Source of the DNA: Hartmannibacter diazotrophicus
GTDB taxonomy: Bacteria; Pseudomonadota; Alphaproteobacteria; Rhizobiales; Pleomorphomonadaceae
Assembly (NCBI RefSeq): GCF_900231165.1
Contig: NZ_LT960614.1
Coordinates: 2,602,550-2,666,549 of the forward strand
Length of the DNA: 64,000 nt
Direction of reading: 5' to 3'
The notes beneath the pieces are model-generated. The model saw nothing but the letters and a program-made list of their open reading frames with translations. It was not told where the DNA came from and searched no databases. Below are positions 10,268 to 18,970 of this stretch, piece by piece; position 1 is the first letter of the stretch; every line of letters starts with the position of its first letter. Position numbers and translations under genes: made by a program.

Positions 10268-10283
10268 ACCGACCTAGGTCGGT
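10268..10283. promoter_or_regulatory. 16-bp perfect palindrome, possible operator
   Basis: ACCGACCTAGGTCGGT reads identically on both strands. It lies in the 361-bp gap between prfC (minus) and the small membrane-protein gene (plus), 104 bp before the latter's start. Its length and symmetry suit a dimeric regulator, but the identity of any binder is unknown. I see no gene in the rest of the gap. Confidence 0.35.
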
Positions 10284-10386
10284 GAAGGCGCGAATACATC
10301 AGCGATGCCGGCAGAAGATCATGGCATGTCGAGCCTATGCCGATCCGAAAGTCGTCCAAGCCACCGATCAAGCCACGAGGCAGCCC

Positions 10387-10590
10387 ATGTCCGACATTGG
10401 CGGCATCTTCACTCCGGCGGATATCCTGTTGATGATCCTGGTCGCCTGCAGTCCCGGCGCGCTAGTCGGCGCCGTGCTGGGAGCCATCCTGCGCCCCGGC
10501 AGACGCCTGATCGCGGCGCTGCTCGGGGCAGTCGCCGGCTTTGTCGCCGCGTTCGTCGGCTGGTTTGTCTATCTGGAGGTCTTCAAGTGA
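10387..10590 (+). CDS. Small membrane protein, hypothetical
   Basis: A 67-residue protein with two predicted membrane helices, ILLMILVACSPGALVGAVLGAIL and a second hydrophobic run ending in FVGWFVYL, joined by a short basic loop (RPGRRL). The ATG at 10387 has GAGG seven bases upstream. The frame extends further upstream, but that part looks non-coding. The glycine/alanine-rich helices resemble small inner-membrane proteins of the GlsB/YeaQ type, but the match is too weak to name. Function is unknown. It stands alone between prfC and a convergent secreted-protein gene. Confidence 0.6.
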   Translation: MSDIGGIFTPADILLMILVACSPGALVGAVLGAILRPGRRLIAALLGAVAGFVAAFVGWFVYLEVFK

Positions 10591-10672
10591 CGCGACGGCA
10601 GAGCGTCGGTGCGGCGCGCGGCATCGAATTGCCGGCGCGCCGCCCGATGATAGCGATTGAGGGTACCGCCTC

Positions 10673-11413
10673 CTAAGGCGACACGGTCCCCCTGAGGTTG
10701 CCGGCATCCGTCACTTCGATCTCGGAAGAATCGGCGAGCGCGATAGCCTCGGCCAGGCCTTTTTCTCCCCCGTCATACGCCTCGATGGCATCGGCGATCT
10801 CCGGGTCCAGCGTCGCGAGCCGCGCATTAATCGCTTCGACGGTCTCGGCGGTCAGCGGCTTGTTGGACGCCAGTTCCAGGGCCGCCTTGACTTCAGCCAG
10901 CGAGGCCTCGTCGCCTTCGCCTGCGAGATAGGCGCCCAACTCGTCGGCATATCCCTGGGCAACGAGACCGATCGCCGAATTCGGCGCCGCATTGGCAAGG
11001 GCCTGAGGCGAAGCGTGCATGAAACCATTCAGCTTGCCGAAGGCGCTGGCCATTTCCTTGGGTTTCGGCACCGGCTGAACATCGAGCGCCTTCCTGGGTA
11101 GCGACTCCGACTTCAGCTGCGCCGTCTTGGCAGACTTTGAACTCTTCCTGGTCGCCGACGCCGTTTGGGATGATATCGACGACTTGGAGGATTTGGAGGA
11201 CTTGCCGTGCGACGATGCGGACTTGCCGTGCGACGACGATGAGCTCGAATGACTGCCGCCGCCCCCGTGGCCTCCACCTCCACCGTGGCTTCCACCACCA
11301 CCTCCTCCGCCGCCGCCACCGCCGCCACCTTTTCCGGCATAAGCCGGCGTCGTGGAAACCATTGCGGCAACAAGGGTTGCGCAGATGATGGTCTTGAGGC
11401 TTGCAGAGGCCAA
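10673..11413 (-). CDS. Secreted Gly/Ser/His-rich low-complexity protein
   Basis: About 246 residues. A signal peptide (hydrophobic core IICATLVAAMVS, cleavage probably after PAYA) is followed by an uninterrupted glycine run, then GSHGGGGGHGGGGSH, then serine/lysine repeats of the HGKSSKSSKSS type. The C-terminal half is ordinary, acidic and alanine-rich, and probably folds. I place the start at a TTG (11413) because GGGAGA lies just upstream; an upstream TTG at 11437 is in the same frame. The His/Gly tract could bind metal, and the Ser/Lys tract is probably disordered. I do not recognise a family. It acts in the periplasm or outside the cell. Confidence 0.6.
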   Translation of the reverse strand: MASASLKTIICATLVAAMVSTTPAYAGKGGGGGGGGGGGGGSHGGGGGHGGGGSHSSSSSSHGKSASSHGKSSKSSKSSISSQTASATRKSSKSAKTAQLKSESLPRKALDVQPVPKPKEMASAFGKLNGFMHASPQALANAAPNSAIGLVAQGYADELGAYLAGEGDEASLAEVKAALELASNKPLTAETVEAINARLATLDPEIADAIEAYDGGEKGLAEAIALADSSEIEVTDAGNLRGTVSP

Positions 11414-11952
11414 TTGAATTCTCCCAAGTTCAGCCAATTCGACTGATGACCGGCCAGTTGATTGGCAATTGTAAAATCTGCTCTAGCTTCGTCAATCGGC
11501 GCACCGTGACGTATTTAACTGCAAGTAAAATACAACTGAATATTTCAAATTTATTGAACCAGATGCCTGCGTTCATCTGAAAAAATGTCCGATGAACAGA
11601 TCAACATGCTCGCAAACGTTGAATCGAGAGCCGCAAAATCGATCCCGAAGTGACTGGGGCGGGAGATATCCGCCTCGCGCCGAACGAACCGCACCATGCG
11701 AGAGGCAAGCCTTGGATGCCTGCCGACCGCGCAACGGTGCACCGATGGCGGGGAGCAGGGACGCTGCGGAACGGGACGTCGAGCGCCATCCGCAAGGCTG
11801 AGTGCGACACGGACGGGGCATGCGGCCCCTCGGTTCGGTCCGGAACCCGGCGCTTCAGCCACGGCGGCCGCGATGGACTGGCAGGTGTTTTTGCCATAGC
11901 CTTCGGACCGTGCCCCAAAGGACGCATGTCCTTGGTTCATGGGATAGATCCG
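11414..11952. other. Divergent intergenic region
   Basis: The region lies between the Gly/Ser-rich secreted-protein gene (minus) and the pentapeptide-repeat gene (plus). About 11,460-11,590 is AT-rich against its surroundings and is the probable promoter zone. The GC-rich remainder has open frames on both strands with no coding character. Confidence 0.45.
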
Positions 11953-12693
11953 ATGATGAAATTTGTTCTTGGCCTTGTTTTTTCGTGTCTTGCCTGCGGC
12001 GCCGGTCCAGCATTCGCAGGCTGCAACGACGCACCGCGGCCGGGCGTTGACTGGGCCGGCTGCGCCAAGAAGGTCATCATCATGCGGGGCGCCGATCTGA
12101 GCGGCGCGCAACTGTCCAGGGCCAATCTGACCAGTACGGATTTGCGCGAATCGAACCTCGATGGCGCATCGCTCGATCGGGCGAACCTGACGTATACGGC
12201 GTTCGGCGGCGCCAAACTCGTCGGGGCATCGATGTTCAAGGCGTTTGGATATGGGGCCGACCTGAGCGGTGCGGACCTGACCTCGGCAAAGCTCGGCTAT
12301 GTGGAACTCTACCGCGCCGATTTTTCCGAAGCGACCCTCTCAGGGGTCGATCTGAAAGGCGGCAGCTTGCCGCGAGTGAATTTTGCGGACGCCAGACTGC
12401 AGGGGGCTGATCTTTCCAAGTCGGACATCATTCGCGGCAATTTCGACGGGGCCGACCTGACCGATTCGAGCTTTGCCAACGCCATCATTGCCCGCGCCTC
12501 GTTCAAGGGTGCGGCCCTCGGCGACTCCGACTGGACCGATGCCTATCTTTACAAGACCGAGATTGCCGGCACGGACCTGAGCGGCGTCAAGGGGCTTGAG
12601 GAACTCCAGCTCCAGGATGCATGCGGCGATGAAACGACCATACTGCCCCCGGGGATCAGCACGCCGGACAGTTGGCCATGCGTCGATGATTGA
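11953..12693 (+). CDS. Secreted pentapeptide-repeat protein
   Basis: A 246-residue protein. A signal peptide (MMKFVLGLVFSCLACG, cleavage after PAFA) leads to a mature chain starting CNDAPRPGVDWAGC. It is built of tandem A(D/N)LXX pentapeptides such as GADLSGAQLSRANL and LDGASLDRANL through about residue 215, then a short tail with Cys residues (DACGDE, SWPCVDD). Such repeats form a right-handed quadrilateral beta-helix. The start codon follows from the signal peptide: the frame is open 300 bases further upstream, but that part lacks protein character. The paired cysteines suggest a periplasmic, disulfide-stabilised protein. Pentapeptide folds serve varied roles, so function cannot be assigned. 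Confidence 0.85.
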   Translation: MMKFVLGLVFSCLACGAGPAFAGCNDAPRPGVDWAGCAKKVIIMRGADLSGAQLSRANLTSTDLRESNLDGASLDRANLTYTAFGGAKLVGASMFKAFGYGADLSGADLTSAKLGYVELYRADFSEATLSGVDLKGGSLPRVNFADARLQGADLSKSDIIRGNFDGADLTDSSFANAIIARASFKGAALGDSDWTDAYLYKTEIAGTDLSGVKGLEELQLQDACGDETTILPPGISTPDSWPCVDD

Positions 12694-12805
12694 CACGACG
12701 CGCGGGCGACGATGCGAACGTCGGCCATCAATGTGACGGCAACGCCTTGCGACCCGCAAGGCCACGCTCTTCAGGAGCGGGAAACTGATTTCATTGAAAA
12801 AAGAG

Positions 12806-12879
12806 TGGCTGGGGAACCTGGATTCGAACCAGGACTAACGGAGTCAGAGTCCGCTGGTCTACCGTTAACCTATTCCCCA
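12806..12879 (-). tRNA. tRNA-Gln (anticodon CUG)
   Basis: The minus strand folds as a cloverleaf: acceptor TGGGGAA paired with TTCCCCA, discriminator G, encoded CCA; anticodon stem GCGGA/TCCGT with loop CTCTGAC, giving anticodon CTG for CAG codons; T-loop GGTTCGAATCC. It is 74 nt including CCA. It borders the peroxidase/YcaO accessory block. Confidence 0.96.
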
Positions 12880-13105
12880 ATGCCGGGATCGACTTCGCCT
12901 CAGCGAAGGGTCGTGACGCTCGGCGTCCGGTGGCGCTTCGGTAACGGAATCGCCCCAGCCTGTCAACCGCCGAGATGTCTTTGTCAGGCGCATTGCAGGC
13001 ATGAACAGGGCAGGGGCCGGATTGGTGGCGCCTTGTTCCGCCCTCGCGGCGTTCTGCCAAACCCCAGACTTATGTATGGGAAAACAAATAGTTACCATGT
13101 ATTCT

Positions 13106-13134
13106 CCTGCCGCCAGCAGGGTGCCGGCGGCAGG
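13106..13134 (-). terminator. Hairpin downstream of the peroxidase operon
   Basis: CCTGCCGCC and GGCGGCAGG form a stable stem 40 bp after the stop of the 150-residue gene. No T-run follows on the minus strand, so it is a weak or factor-dependent terminator at best. Confidence 0.35.
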
Positions 13135-13176
13135 GCGAGATAGTCGGGCCGCGGGGCGGCCGCCATACGCGCGCCG

Positions 13177-13629
13177 TCAGCGACAGGACGAAAAAACGTA
13201 GTCGGCTATGCGCGAATAGAGAAATTCGGTGTTGGTCGGCGCGCGCGGCGTCTTGTTCAGATAGTCGCCGTAGAAGGAGGGCACATAGTTCGGCCCGCCG
13301 CCGATCGCGTCCAGTGCTTCGGATTCCTCCAGCGTGCGGTCGAGCAGTTCCTTGTCGGGCAGCCTGAGCTTCACGGCCGACGACGTGCTCTGGAGGAAAT
13401 CGAGCGCTGCGTCCCGTTCGACGCCGGTGACTTCCAGAATGCCGGCAAGCCGCCACTGGCGACGCTCGCCATCGTAGTGCGGTTGCGGCGCGTTCGGAAT
13501 GCCCTGCGCCAATGCGCCCAGCAATGCCTCGACGTTCTGCGGGCGCTCGCCGGGCGCGGCCTTGGCGATTTTCGTCAGGTAGAGCCCGACATGCCTTGGC
13601 GAAATCACGGTCATCTCAACAGCAGCCAT
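13177..13629 (-). CDS. Hypothetical protein in operon with haem peroxidase
   Basis: A 150-residue protein starting MAAVEMTVISPRHVG. The ATG at 13629 has a near-perfect AGGAGGAGAAG ribosome site. No signal peptide or membrane helix is seen. The N-terminal half is helical with Gln/Pro-rich loops, the middle contains LDFLQSTSSAVKLRL, and the chain ends in YVFSSCR with its only Cys next to the last residue. It lies 34 bp after the haem peroxidase gene on the same strand, so the two are probably one transcript. I do not recognise a family. A partner, chaperone or substrate of the peroxidase are all possible, and none is shown. Confidence 0.72.
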   Translation of the reverse strand: MAAVEMTVISPRHVGLYLTKIAKAAPGERPQNVEALLGALAQGIPNAPQPHYDGERRQWRLAGILEVTGVERDAALDFLQSTSSAVKLRLPDKELLDRTLEESEALDAIGGGPNYVPSFYGDYLNKTPRAPTNTEFLYSRIADYVFSSCR

Positions 13630-13663
13630 TATCTTCTCCTCCTGTCTGCAAATTTTCAAAATG

Positions 13664-15205
13664 TCACTTCAGAAATTCGATCAGTTGCTCCATGGAGCCG
13701 GGCAGGGCGCCCGGGCCGAAAACCGCGTCCAGCGACGACGGCAACATCGGGGAGCCTTCGATGTCGATCCGATGTTCCTTGAGGCTGGCGAAGATTTTCT
13801 CCGCCACGACGACCGAGGCGAGGAAGCCGAGGTGGCGCCCCTCTCCACCGCCTGCATCGACCGGAGCGCCGGCCTCATGCAGCGTGAAGAAGAAGAGCGG
13901 CGGATCGATCGCCACCCGTTCCGCGTCGTCATCGGTCATGCCAGACGCAGTGAGCCAGGCTTTCGCAAAGCTCTTGCGGCGGCCCGAATCGAAGGCCAGC
14001 CACCCGTCGGCCTCGGCAGGCTTCAGGGCCGCAATCCGCCCGGCGAGCGCCTCGACCTTGAGAACGCCGATGTCGAGCCCGCGGGCGAGATCGCGCAGCA
14101 CCAGGTCGGACGTCCAGTCGCCGTAGTCCTTCGGGATCGCGACGGCCGGATCCTCGACCAGATTGCCGGCGATGCTTGGCGTCAGCGGCAGGGCCTTCTG
14201 CGCGTGAGGTCCGAAATAGTGCCTCCAGTCGATCTTCCAGTGGATGTCCTGGGGAAAGGCATAGGGCCTCTGGCTCGCCGTCTCGGCGAGCATCTCGCGG
14301 ATCGACTGCATCGGAATGAGATCGTTCACGCGGTAGTCATGCCGGATGAGCGAGTGGCCGAACCGATAGACGGCGTGCGAGAATTCGGCCGGGAAACGGT
14401 GGCGATCATGCCCGTGCGGATGATCGAGAAGCTGGCCGTCATTGCGATAGTGGGCGAAGACGACGGGATGCAGAAGCCGTTGCATCAGGTCGTCGGCCAC
14501 CATCGAACGGTAGACGAAACGGGTGACAAGCCGCGCTGCCTCGAATCGGGCATCGGGCGCATTGACGCCCTCCAGACGATCGAACGCCTTGTTGTGCAAG
14601 GCAATGAACAGGGCCGTGATCTGCGCTGTCACCAGGTTGACGTCGTTGCGCGTATCTGCGGCAAACAGGGGCGTCGTCGCGTCGGGATGGAACGGGCAGG
14701 ACCGCGGCAGGTCGCCCGCGGCCTTCGACTTGCGGAACCGCCCCTGGCGCAGGCGCCAGCGCGCGAGATCGTCATTGCCTTCACCGTAAAGTCCGATCCG
14801 GTCCTCGTCCGGCCCGGCTCCATACAGCGTTTCGAGCATCAAGCGCAGGTGGCGATCCTGCGTCTCGGGGACCCGCTCGATCTCGTTTCCATCCGCGTCA
14901 TAATCGAACTCGCCGCCGCTGATCTTGCTGACATCGTGGCTGACGAGTTGCGCGAAATAGGTGTAGCCGGCCGGCAGGAAGAAGCCCTCTTCCTCGGGTG
15001 CCCTGGCCATGACGTCCGCAAGTTCCTGCAGCAGCCGCAAGGACCCGGCAACGTCGCCGGTACCCGAATAGCGCTCCTCCGGCCTGCTCGGACCGAACAT
15101 CGTGCGAAAATGGCGACTGCGTGCCGGATCCCGGGGCAGGGACGCATCGCCGGTCCTGCGGTCGAGCATGTTGTTATGCTGCGGAATATCATGGGATTTC
15201 AGCAC
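13664..15205 (-). CDS. Animal-type haem peroxidase family protein
   Basis: A 513-residue member of the animal haem peroxidase (peroxidasin/cyclooxygenase-like) superfamily. Visible landmarks are the distal His90-Asp91 pair in YFAQLVSHDVSK, the helix TRNDVNLVTAQITALFIALHNKAFDRL (about 185-211, with the typical HN), and the proximal His284 in EFSHAVYRFGHSLI. Known members use H2O2 to oxidise halides or organic substrates. I set the start at a GTG (15205) because GGGAGGAGA lies just upstream; the frame is open to 15322 without a better site. No signal peptide is visible, so it is cytoplasmic unless exported otherwise. It leads a two-gene unit with the 150-residue protein. Substrate unknown. Confidence 0.88.
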   Translation of the reverse strand: MLKSHDIPQHNNMLDRRTGDASLPRDPARSRHFRTMFGPSRPEERYSGTGDVAGSLRLLQELADVMARAPEEEGFFLPAGYTYFAQLVSHDVSKISGGEFDYDADGNEIERVPETQDRHLRLMLETLYGAGPDEDRIGLYGEGNDDLARWRLRQGRFRKSKAAGDLPRSCPFHPDATTPLFAADTRNDVNLVTAQITALFIALHNKAFDRLEGVNAPDARFEAARLVTRFVYRSMVADDLMQRLLHPVVFAHYRNDGQLLDHPHGHDRHRFPAEFSHAVYRFGHSLIRHDYRVNDLIPMQSIREMLAETASQRPYAFPQDIHWKIDWRHYFGPHAQKALPLTPSIAGNLVEDPAVAIPKDYGDWTSDLVLRDLARGLDIGVLKVEALAGRIAALKPAEADGWLAFDSGRRKSFAKAWLTASGMTDDDAERVAIDPPLFFFTLHEAGAPVDAGGGEGRHLGFLASVVVAEKIFASLKEHRIDIEGSPMLPSSLDAVFGPGALPGSMEQLIEFLK

Positions 15206-15455
15206 GCGGTCTCCTCCCGGCAATTTGGCGTGCCACGCCTGCAGCGGATATCGACGATCCGCATGTGCAAGGGTCGTGGCCTCAAAATCATTGTTCAAAA
15301 TCACGGGCCCAAATGGCCCCAAACTCTCTTATCGTCGCTTCATAACGTGAATGTGTGGGTTTTTGCAGTTTTCCTGTGATGTCAGTTGTCCGTTCGTGCC
15401 GCCACTACTGAAAATTTGAATCAATCTGTCCTCATCCGGCGGATGGCCACCGACA

Positions 15456-16685
15456 TCATTCCAATCCTCCGTTGAGCCTGAGAATCTCGACCATCCGGTC
15501 GGCGATCAGGTCGCAAACCTCCTCGGATGGGTGAACCTCGTCGGCCCAGTCCCTTCGCTCCGTCAGCAGGTCGCGATTGTCGATGACGAAAACCCCCGGC
15601 GATGCGCCCTGGCCGTCGGGAGCGCCGAACCGTGACAGCGTGGTCACGACAGCGTCGCCGACTCCGATCCCGAACCGTTCCCGCGCGATCGATTCCCGCA
15701 GGCCCGCACCGATCATCGCCGCAGACAGCCAGCCGTCCATCGGAATGAAGCGGCCATATCCATGAATCGCGATCCGCAGCCCCGGCGACACAGCCCGAAT
15801 GCCGCGAATGTAGCGCTCGATGAGAGACTGGTAGTTCGGCAAGGGAAAGCCGCTCGCCGGCACCGGATCACTGAAGCCCGCGACGGCAAAGGCGTCGGAC
15901 AGAATCGTGCTCGCGCCAATCGAAAGCACATAGGCCGCCGGTTCGCGGCCATAGCGCTTGAGGTTGGCGATCACATCCCGCAGTCCCGGGGCGAGCTGTT
16001 CCGGCCTTTCGAAGGTCCGACCGACAGGCAGAACGTTGCAGCATCCGGACAAACGATCGGCGATATCGCGGCGCCAGACCGGATAATGCAGCCAGGAATC
16101 GCCTTGCGTGATCAGGATGGGCGAGGGGTCCCCGTCATGGAGGCGCCGCCAGAACTGCCGGGCCGCCCGCTCACGCAGGAGATCGTTGAGAAAGCCGGGA
16201 ATGGCCGGACACCGGTCGGCGTCTTGAACCCTGGCCGGGGACGGCACGAGCATCGGTTCCAGCCCGAGTTCCGGCACGACGACCGCGCCGAGAAATGGAC
16301 TGCCGAAGGACTTGGGCATGTCCGGGCTCGACATCAGGGCGACGAGGCGGCCAAATCCGATCTGTCCTTGAACGTCGCCCGCCTGAGCCTCGCCCCCGGA
16401 GGTCCCGTCAGTGGCGCTCATCTGCGTTGCGCCATCGATATGCTCGCTCCCGATCGAAGTCCGCGAGGCGTCGATCTTCTGCATTTCAAGGAATTTGTGC
16501 GCGGCTTCCCACCACACGGGGAGCCGCCGCGAGACGCTGTGATCTGCCATGTTCTCCAGTTCGCACTTCGCATCCGTTGCCGCCCGCATCCGAGCGAATG
16601 CGGCATCGCCATACGAAAGGACAGAAGACTCAATTCCTGACGCCTTCACGATCCTTGTTGTCCGGTCAGGACTGCAACCGATCAA
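15456..16685 (-). CDS. SGNH/GDSL-hydrolase-like protein
   Basis: A 409-residue protein. Its C-terminal half carries the SGNH pattern: block I as ITQGDSWLHYP (Ser197), a block III-like VLSIGAST (about 255) with the usual Gly-Asn-Asp altered, and block V as DEVHPS (Asp382, His385). The N-terminal 180 residues are not recognised. A TTG at 16685, eight bases after GGAGG, is the best start. That site lies inside a 19-codon reading frame (16745-16686) whose TGA abuts the TTG, so translation may be coupled. A strong terminator separates it from the gene upstream, so it probably has its own promoter. Family members are esterases or lipases; the substrate here is unknown. Its placement among oxidative enzymes is suggestive only. 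Confidence 0.72.
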   Translation of the reverse strand: MIGCSPDRTTRIVKASGIESSVLSYGDAAFARMRAATDAKCELENMADHSVSRRLPVWWEAAHKFLEMQKIDASRTSIGSEHIDGATQMSATDGTSGGEAQAGDVQGQIGFGRLVALMSSPDMPKSFGSPFLGAVVVPELGLEPMLVPSPARVQDADRCPAIPGFLNDLLRERAARQFWRRLHDGDPSPILITQGDSWLHYPVWRRDIADRLSGCCNVLPVGRTFERPEQLAPGLRDVIANLKRYGREPAAYVLSIGASTILSDAFAVAGFSDPVPASGFPLPNYQSLIERYIRGIRAVSPGLRIAIHGYGRFIPMDGWLSAAMIGAGLRESIARERFGIGVGDAVVTTLSRFGAPDGQGASPGVFVIDNRDLLTERRDWADEVHPSEEVCDLIADRMVEILRLNGGLE

Positions 16686-16801
16686 TCACACGACCTCCAT
16701 GTTGTTCATCGGCCCAAGCCCGTGGCCCGAAGAGTAGGCAGTCATCGTCAGCGGAACGTCAGTCCGCCAGAAACGGCGGAGCCGGCTCCACCGACCCTGT
16801 G

Positions 16802-16839
16802 AAAAAAGGGCCGCTCCGCCCCCCCGAGCAGAGCGGCCC
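16802..16839 (-). terminator. Rho-independent terminator of the haloperoxidase-like gene
   Basis: The stem GGGCCGCTC/GAGCGGCCC (16808-16839) is followed on the minus strand by six T residues, 48 bp after the stop of the haloperoxidase-like gene. Confidence 0.85.
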
Positions 16840-16886
16840 AGTGAGCAGCAGACGGGCTGAGCGCCTCCGTCCGCCGCAAAGTCGCA

Positions 16887-18902
16887 TCATCTGGAGACCT
16901 GCCTCAGCCACCATTGTTCGAAGGTCACGGGGCGATCGTCGGCGGCCCAGACATCCACCGTGACATCGCTGCCGCTGCCCGTCGTCGAGATGATCACCTT
17001 GTCGCCGTCGAAGCTCGGAAAGCGCAGCTGGATCGGTTCGCTGTGGTTGAGCATCTGCTCCTGCAGGATGCCTGCGGCGACACGCTCGCCAAGGCGCATG
17101 GCCTCGAAGCAGTCGGAGAAATAGTTGGCGCCCGCAGTGCAGCAGCCATGGCTGATGTTGGCGACGACCTTGTTGAGCTCGCCGGCAAGCGTCAGTTCCG
17201 TCGGCCGGACGTTGCTTTCCACGAGGTGGCTTCCGTCCGCAGCCGCTTCGAAGACCTGCTCGACACCGACATCGGCCAGCGTCTTCTCCCGCCAGTGATT
17301 GCGCGTCCAGCGGTTGGGACCGCCGACCGGCGCACCGTCGCCCCGGTAGAGATCGAACATCGCCTTGAGGATGGTGACGCTCGCGCCGACCGTCGCCGCA
17401 TGACAGGAGCCGTAGGATGGGCTCATCGGCGAGCCTTCGGGAAAAGCCATCGAAAGCAGCAGGTTGAGGTCCATCCAGTCCGGATGATCCTCGCCGGCGT
17501 AAAGGAGAAGGGCCCTTTCCGGATCGGATCGGAACGCCTCGTTCTGTGCCCTGTTGTGCGCATCGACCAGTTCCGCCAGACCGCTGTCCCTGAGCTCGCG
17601 GACAATCGCCTTCAACCGGGGTTCGAGGAGACCGAGCCGATAGGATTCCTCGCCGGCCGCCAAAGTGATCATGCCGGCAACGGCCTCGGGCCGGGCCCGC
17701 CGGTGAACGCAGAACTTCTGGCGCTGGATCGCCTTCGCTGCCCGGCTCGCCGCCTCTGCCACCAAGGTCAGGGCATGGCACGGACCGAAGGGGTCGGTCT
17801 TGGTCCGCCAGGGATGATTGGTGCGGATCGGCAGGCTTCGTTCGAAGGGGGTCCTGAGACCGATGAGAAGCATGCAGGCATTGAGCGCCGCCTGATGAAC
17901 AAACTCAGAATGGGCATGGGCGGCAAGGTCACGCGGAGTGGCAACGAAGCGAGGCTCCTTGGCAAGGCGTTCCGTCTCGCAGACGTCCGCACCATTTTGG
18001 ACATCCAGCCAGCCGCTCCAGCCAGTCATGAAGTCGATCCCCGGCTCGGACGGGACGATGCGCTGGTCGATGCGCTGGGGGCCGCAGCGGACAATGCCAT
18101 CCTCGGGCTTGAGGTCCTGCCTGGAGCAGGCGGTCCCGACGAGAAGAAACTGGGAGACGGTCGGTCCCCGATCCGCTCCCGGCGCAAAGCCGCGCATCAG
18201 GCCGGCAAGCCCCTGGCGCCGGAAGGGCTTGCGGGCCTGCTGCCGCCTTGCTTCGCCGGTCTCCAGTGTCTGGCCGCCGTTTCCTTGCTTGGCCGAAAAC
18301 CAGGTGAGCGAGGCAAGCGCCGACTGAACCCCGCGCGTCCGGTCGTCCTCAGGCTTTTCAAGCATGGCGAAGGGAACGTCACGCAAGAGGGAGAGGGCGT
18401 AGAGTTCCGCCATCTCGGCGGACACCTCGGCGGAGCCAAGTGCCGGTGCCGGCGGAAGCGAGAGCTCGGCCGCATCCGGTCCTTCGAGATCGTAGAGATG
18501 TCCGGCCCGCGGATGCGCCCAGGCACGGCGGCCGGGCCGTGAAGGTATCGGCGTCGCGGTGATCGTGGTGGAGTAATTCGTGGAGGCGAGCCGTGGCAGA
18601 AAGGCGGAGGGGGACGCGCAATTGACCGCGTTGACGAAGACGCAATAGGCGTCCTCGCAGACAAGGCCATATTGGTCGTGTGGCAGGCCCTTGCTGAAGT
18701 TGGCCGGCCAGAAGCCGATTGCCTCGGCCTCCTCGCCATTCGAGCGCGCCGGTCGGTGCGGCCGGGCGGCGGCAAACCGGGCCGCCTCGATCCGCTGGGC
18801 CTTCGCCTCGTCGGCCCGGGGCTTGTCGTCGATCTCCGGACGCGGATAGGCGATCTGCGGATAACTCGTCGCTATCACCGGACGCGGAAACCTCGGCTGC
18901 AT
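16887..18902 (-). CDS. Vanadium-haloperoxidase-family protein lacking vanadate ligands
   Basis: A 671-residue protein of the red-algal/cyanobacterial type of vanadium-dependent haloperoxidase (PAP2-related fold). Diagnostic parts are KFCVHRRARPEA (Lys396, Arg404), SPSYGSCHAATVGASVT (Ser499, His501) and ELNKVVANISH...GANYFSDCFEAMRLGE (from 575), and the length fits. Three active-site positions differ: the Gly of SGH is Cys500, the Arg of the third motif is Cys587 and the His that binds vanadium is Asn593, inside GCCTAGAN. It should therefore not hold vanadate normally and may have a thiol-based or structural role. The start ATG (18902) has GGAGGAGGA six bases upstream. It is divergent from the YcaO gene and ends at a strong terminator. 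No signal peptide is seen. The family is clear; the activity is not. Confidence 0.85.
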   Translation of the reverse strand: MQPRFPRPVIATSYPQIAYPRPEIDDKPRADEAKAQRIEAARFAAARPHRPARSNGEEAEAIGFWPANFSKGLPHDQYGLVCEDAYCVFVNAVNCASPSAFLPRLASTNYSTTITATPIPSRPGRRAWAHPRAGHLYDLEGPDAAELSLPPAPALGSAEVSAEMAELYALSLLRDVPFAMLEKPEDDRTRGVQSALASLTWFSAKQGNGGQTLETGEARRQQARKPFRRQGLAGLMRGFAPGADRGPTVSQFLLVGTACSRQDLKPEDGIVRCGPQRIDQRIVPSEPGIDFMTGWSGWLDVQNGADVCETERLAKEPRFVATPRDLAAHAHSEFVHQAALNACMLLIGLRTPFERSLPIRTNHPWRTKTDPFGPCHALTLVAEAASRAAKAIQRQKFCVHRRARPEAVAGMITLAAGEESYRLGLLEPRLKAIVRELRDSGLAELVDAHNRAQNEAFRSDPERALLLYAGEDHPDWMDLNLLLSMAFPEGSPMSPSYGSCHAATVGASVTILKAMFDLYRGDGAPVGGPNRWTRNHWREKTLADVGVEQVFEAAADGSHLVESNVRPTELTLAGELNKVVANISHGCCTAGANYFSDCFEAMRLGERVAAGILQEQMLNHSEPIQLRFPSFDGDKVIISTTGSGSDVTVDVWAADDRPVTFEQWWLRQVSR

Positions 18903-18970
18903 AATGTCCTCCTCCTCGGCCCGATCCCCATCAGGCGTTGGAAGCAGACTGGACCGACTTGCGTCAGACG

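Noticed and set aside
12712-13143. 143-codon frame containing GEPGFEPGLTESES
   Set aside because: It reads through the tRNA-Gln gene; this peptide pattern is a familiar false protein from tRNA translation.
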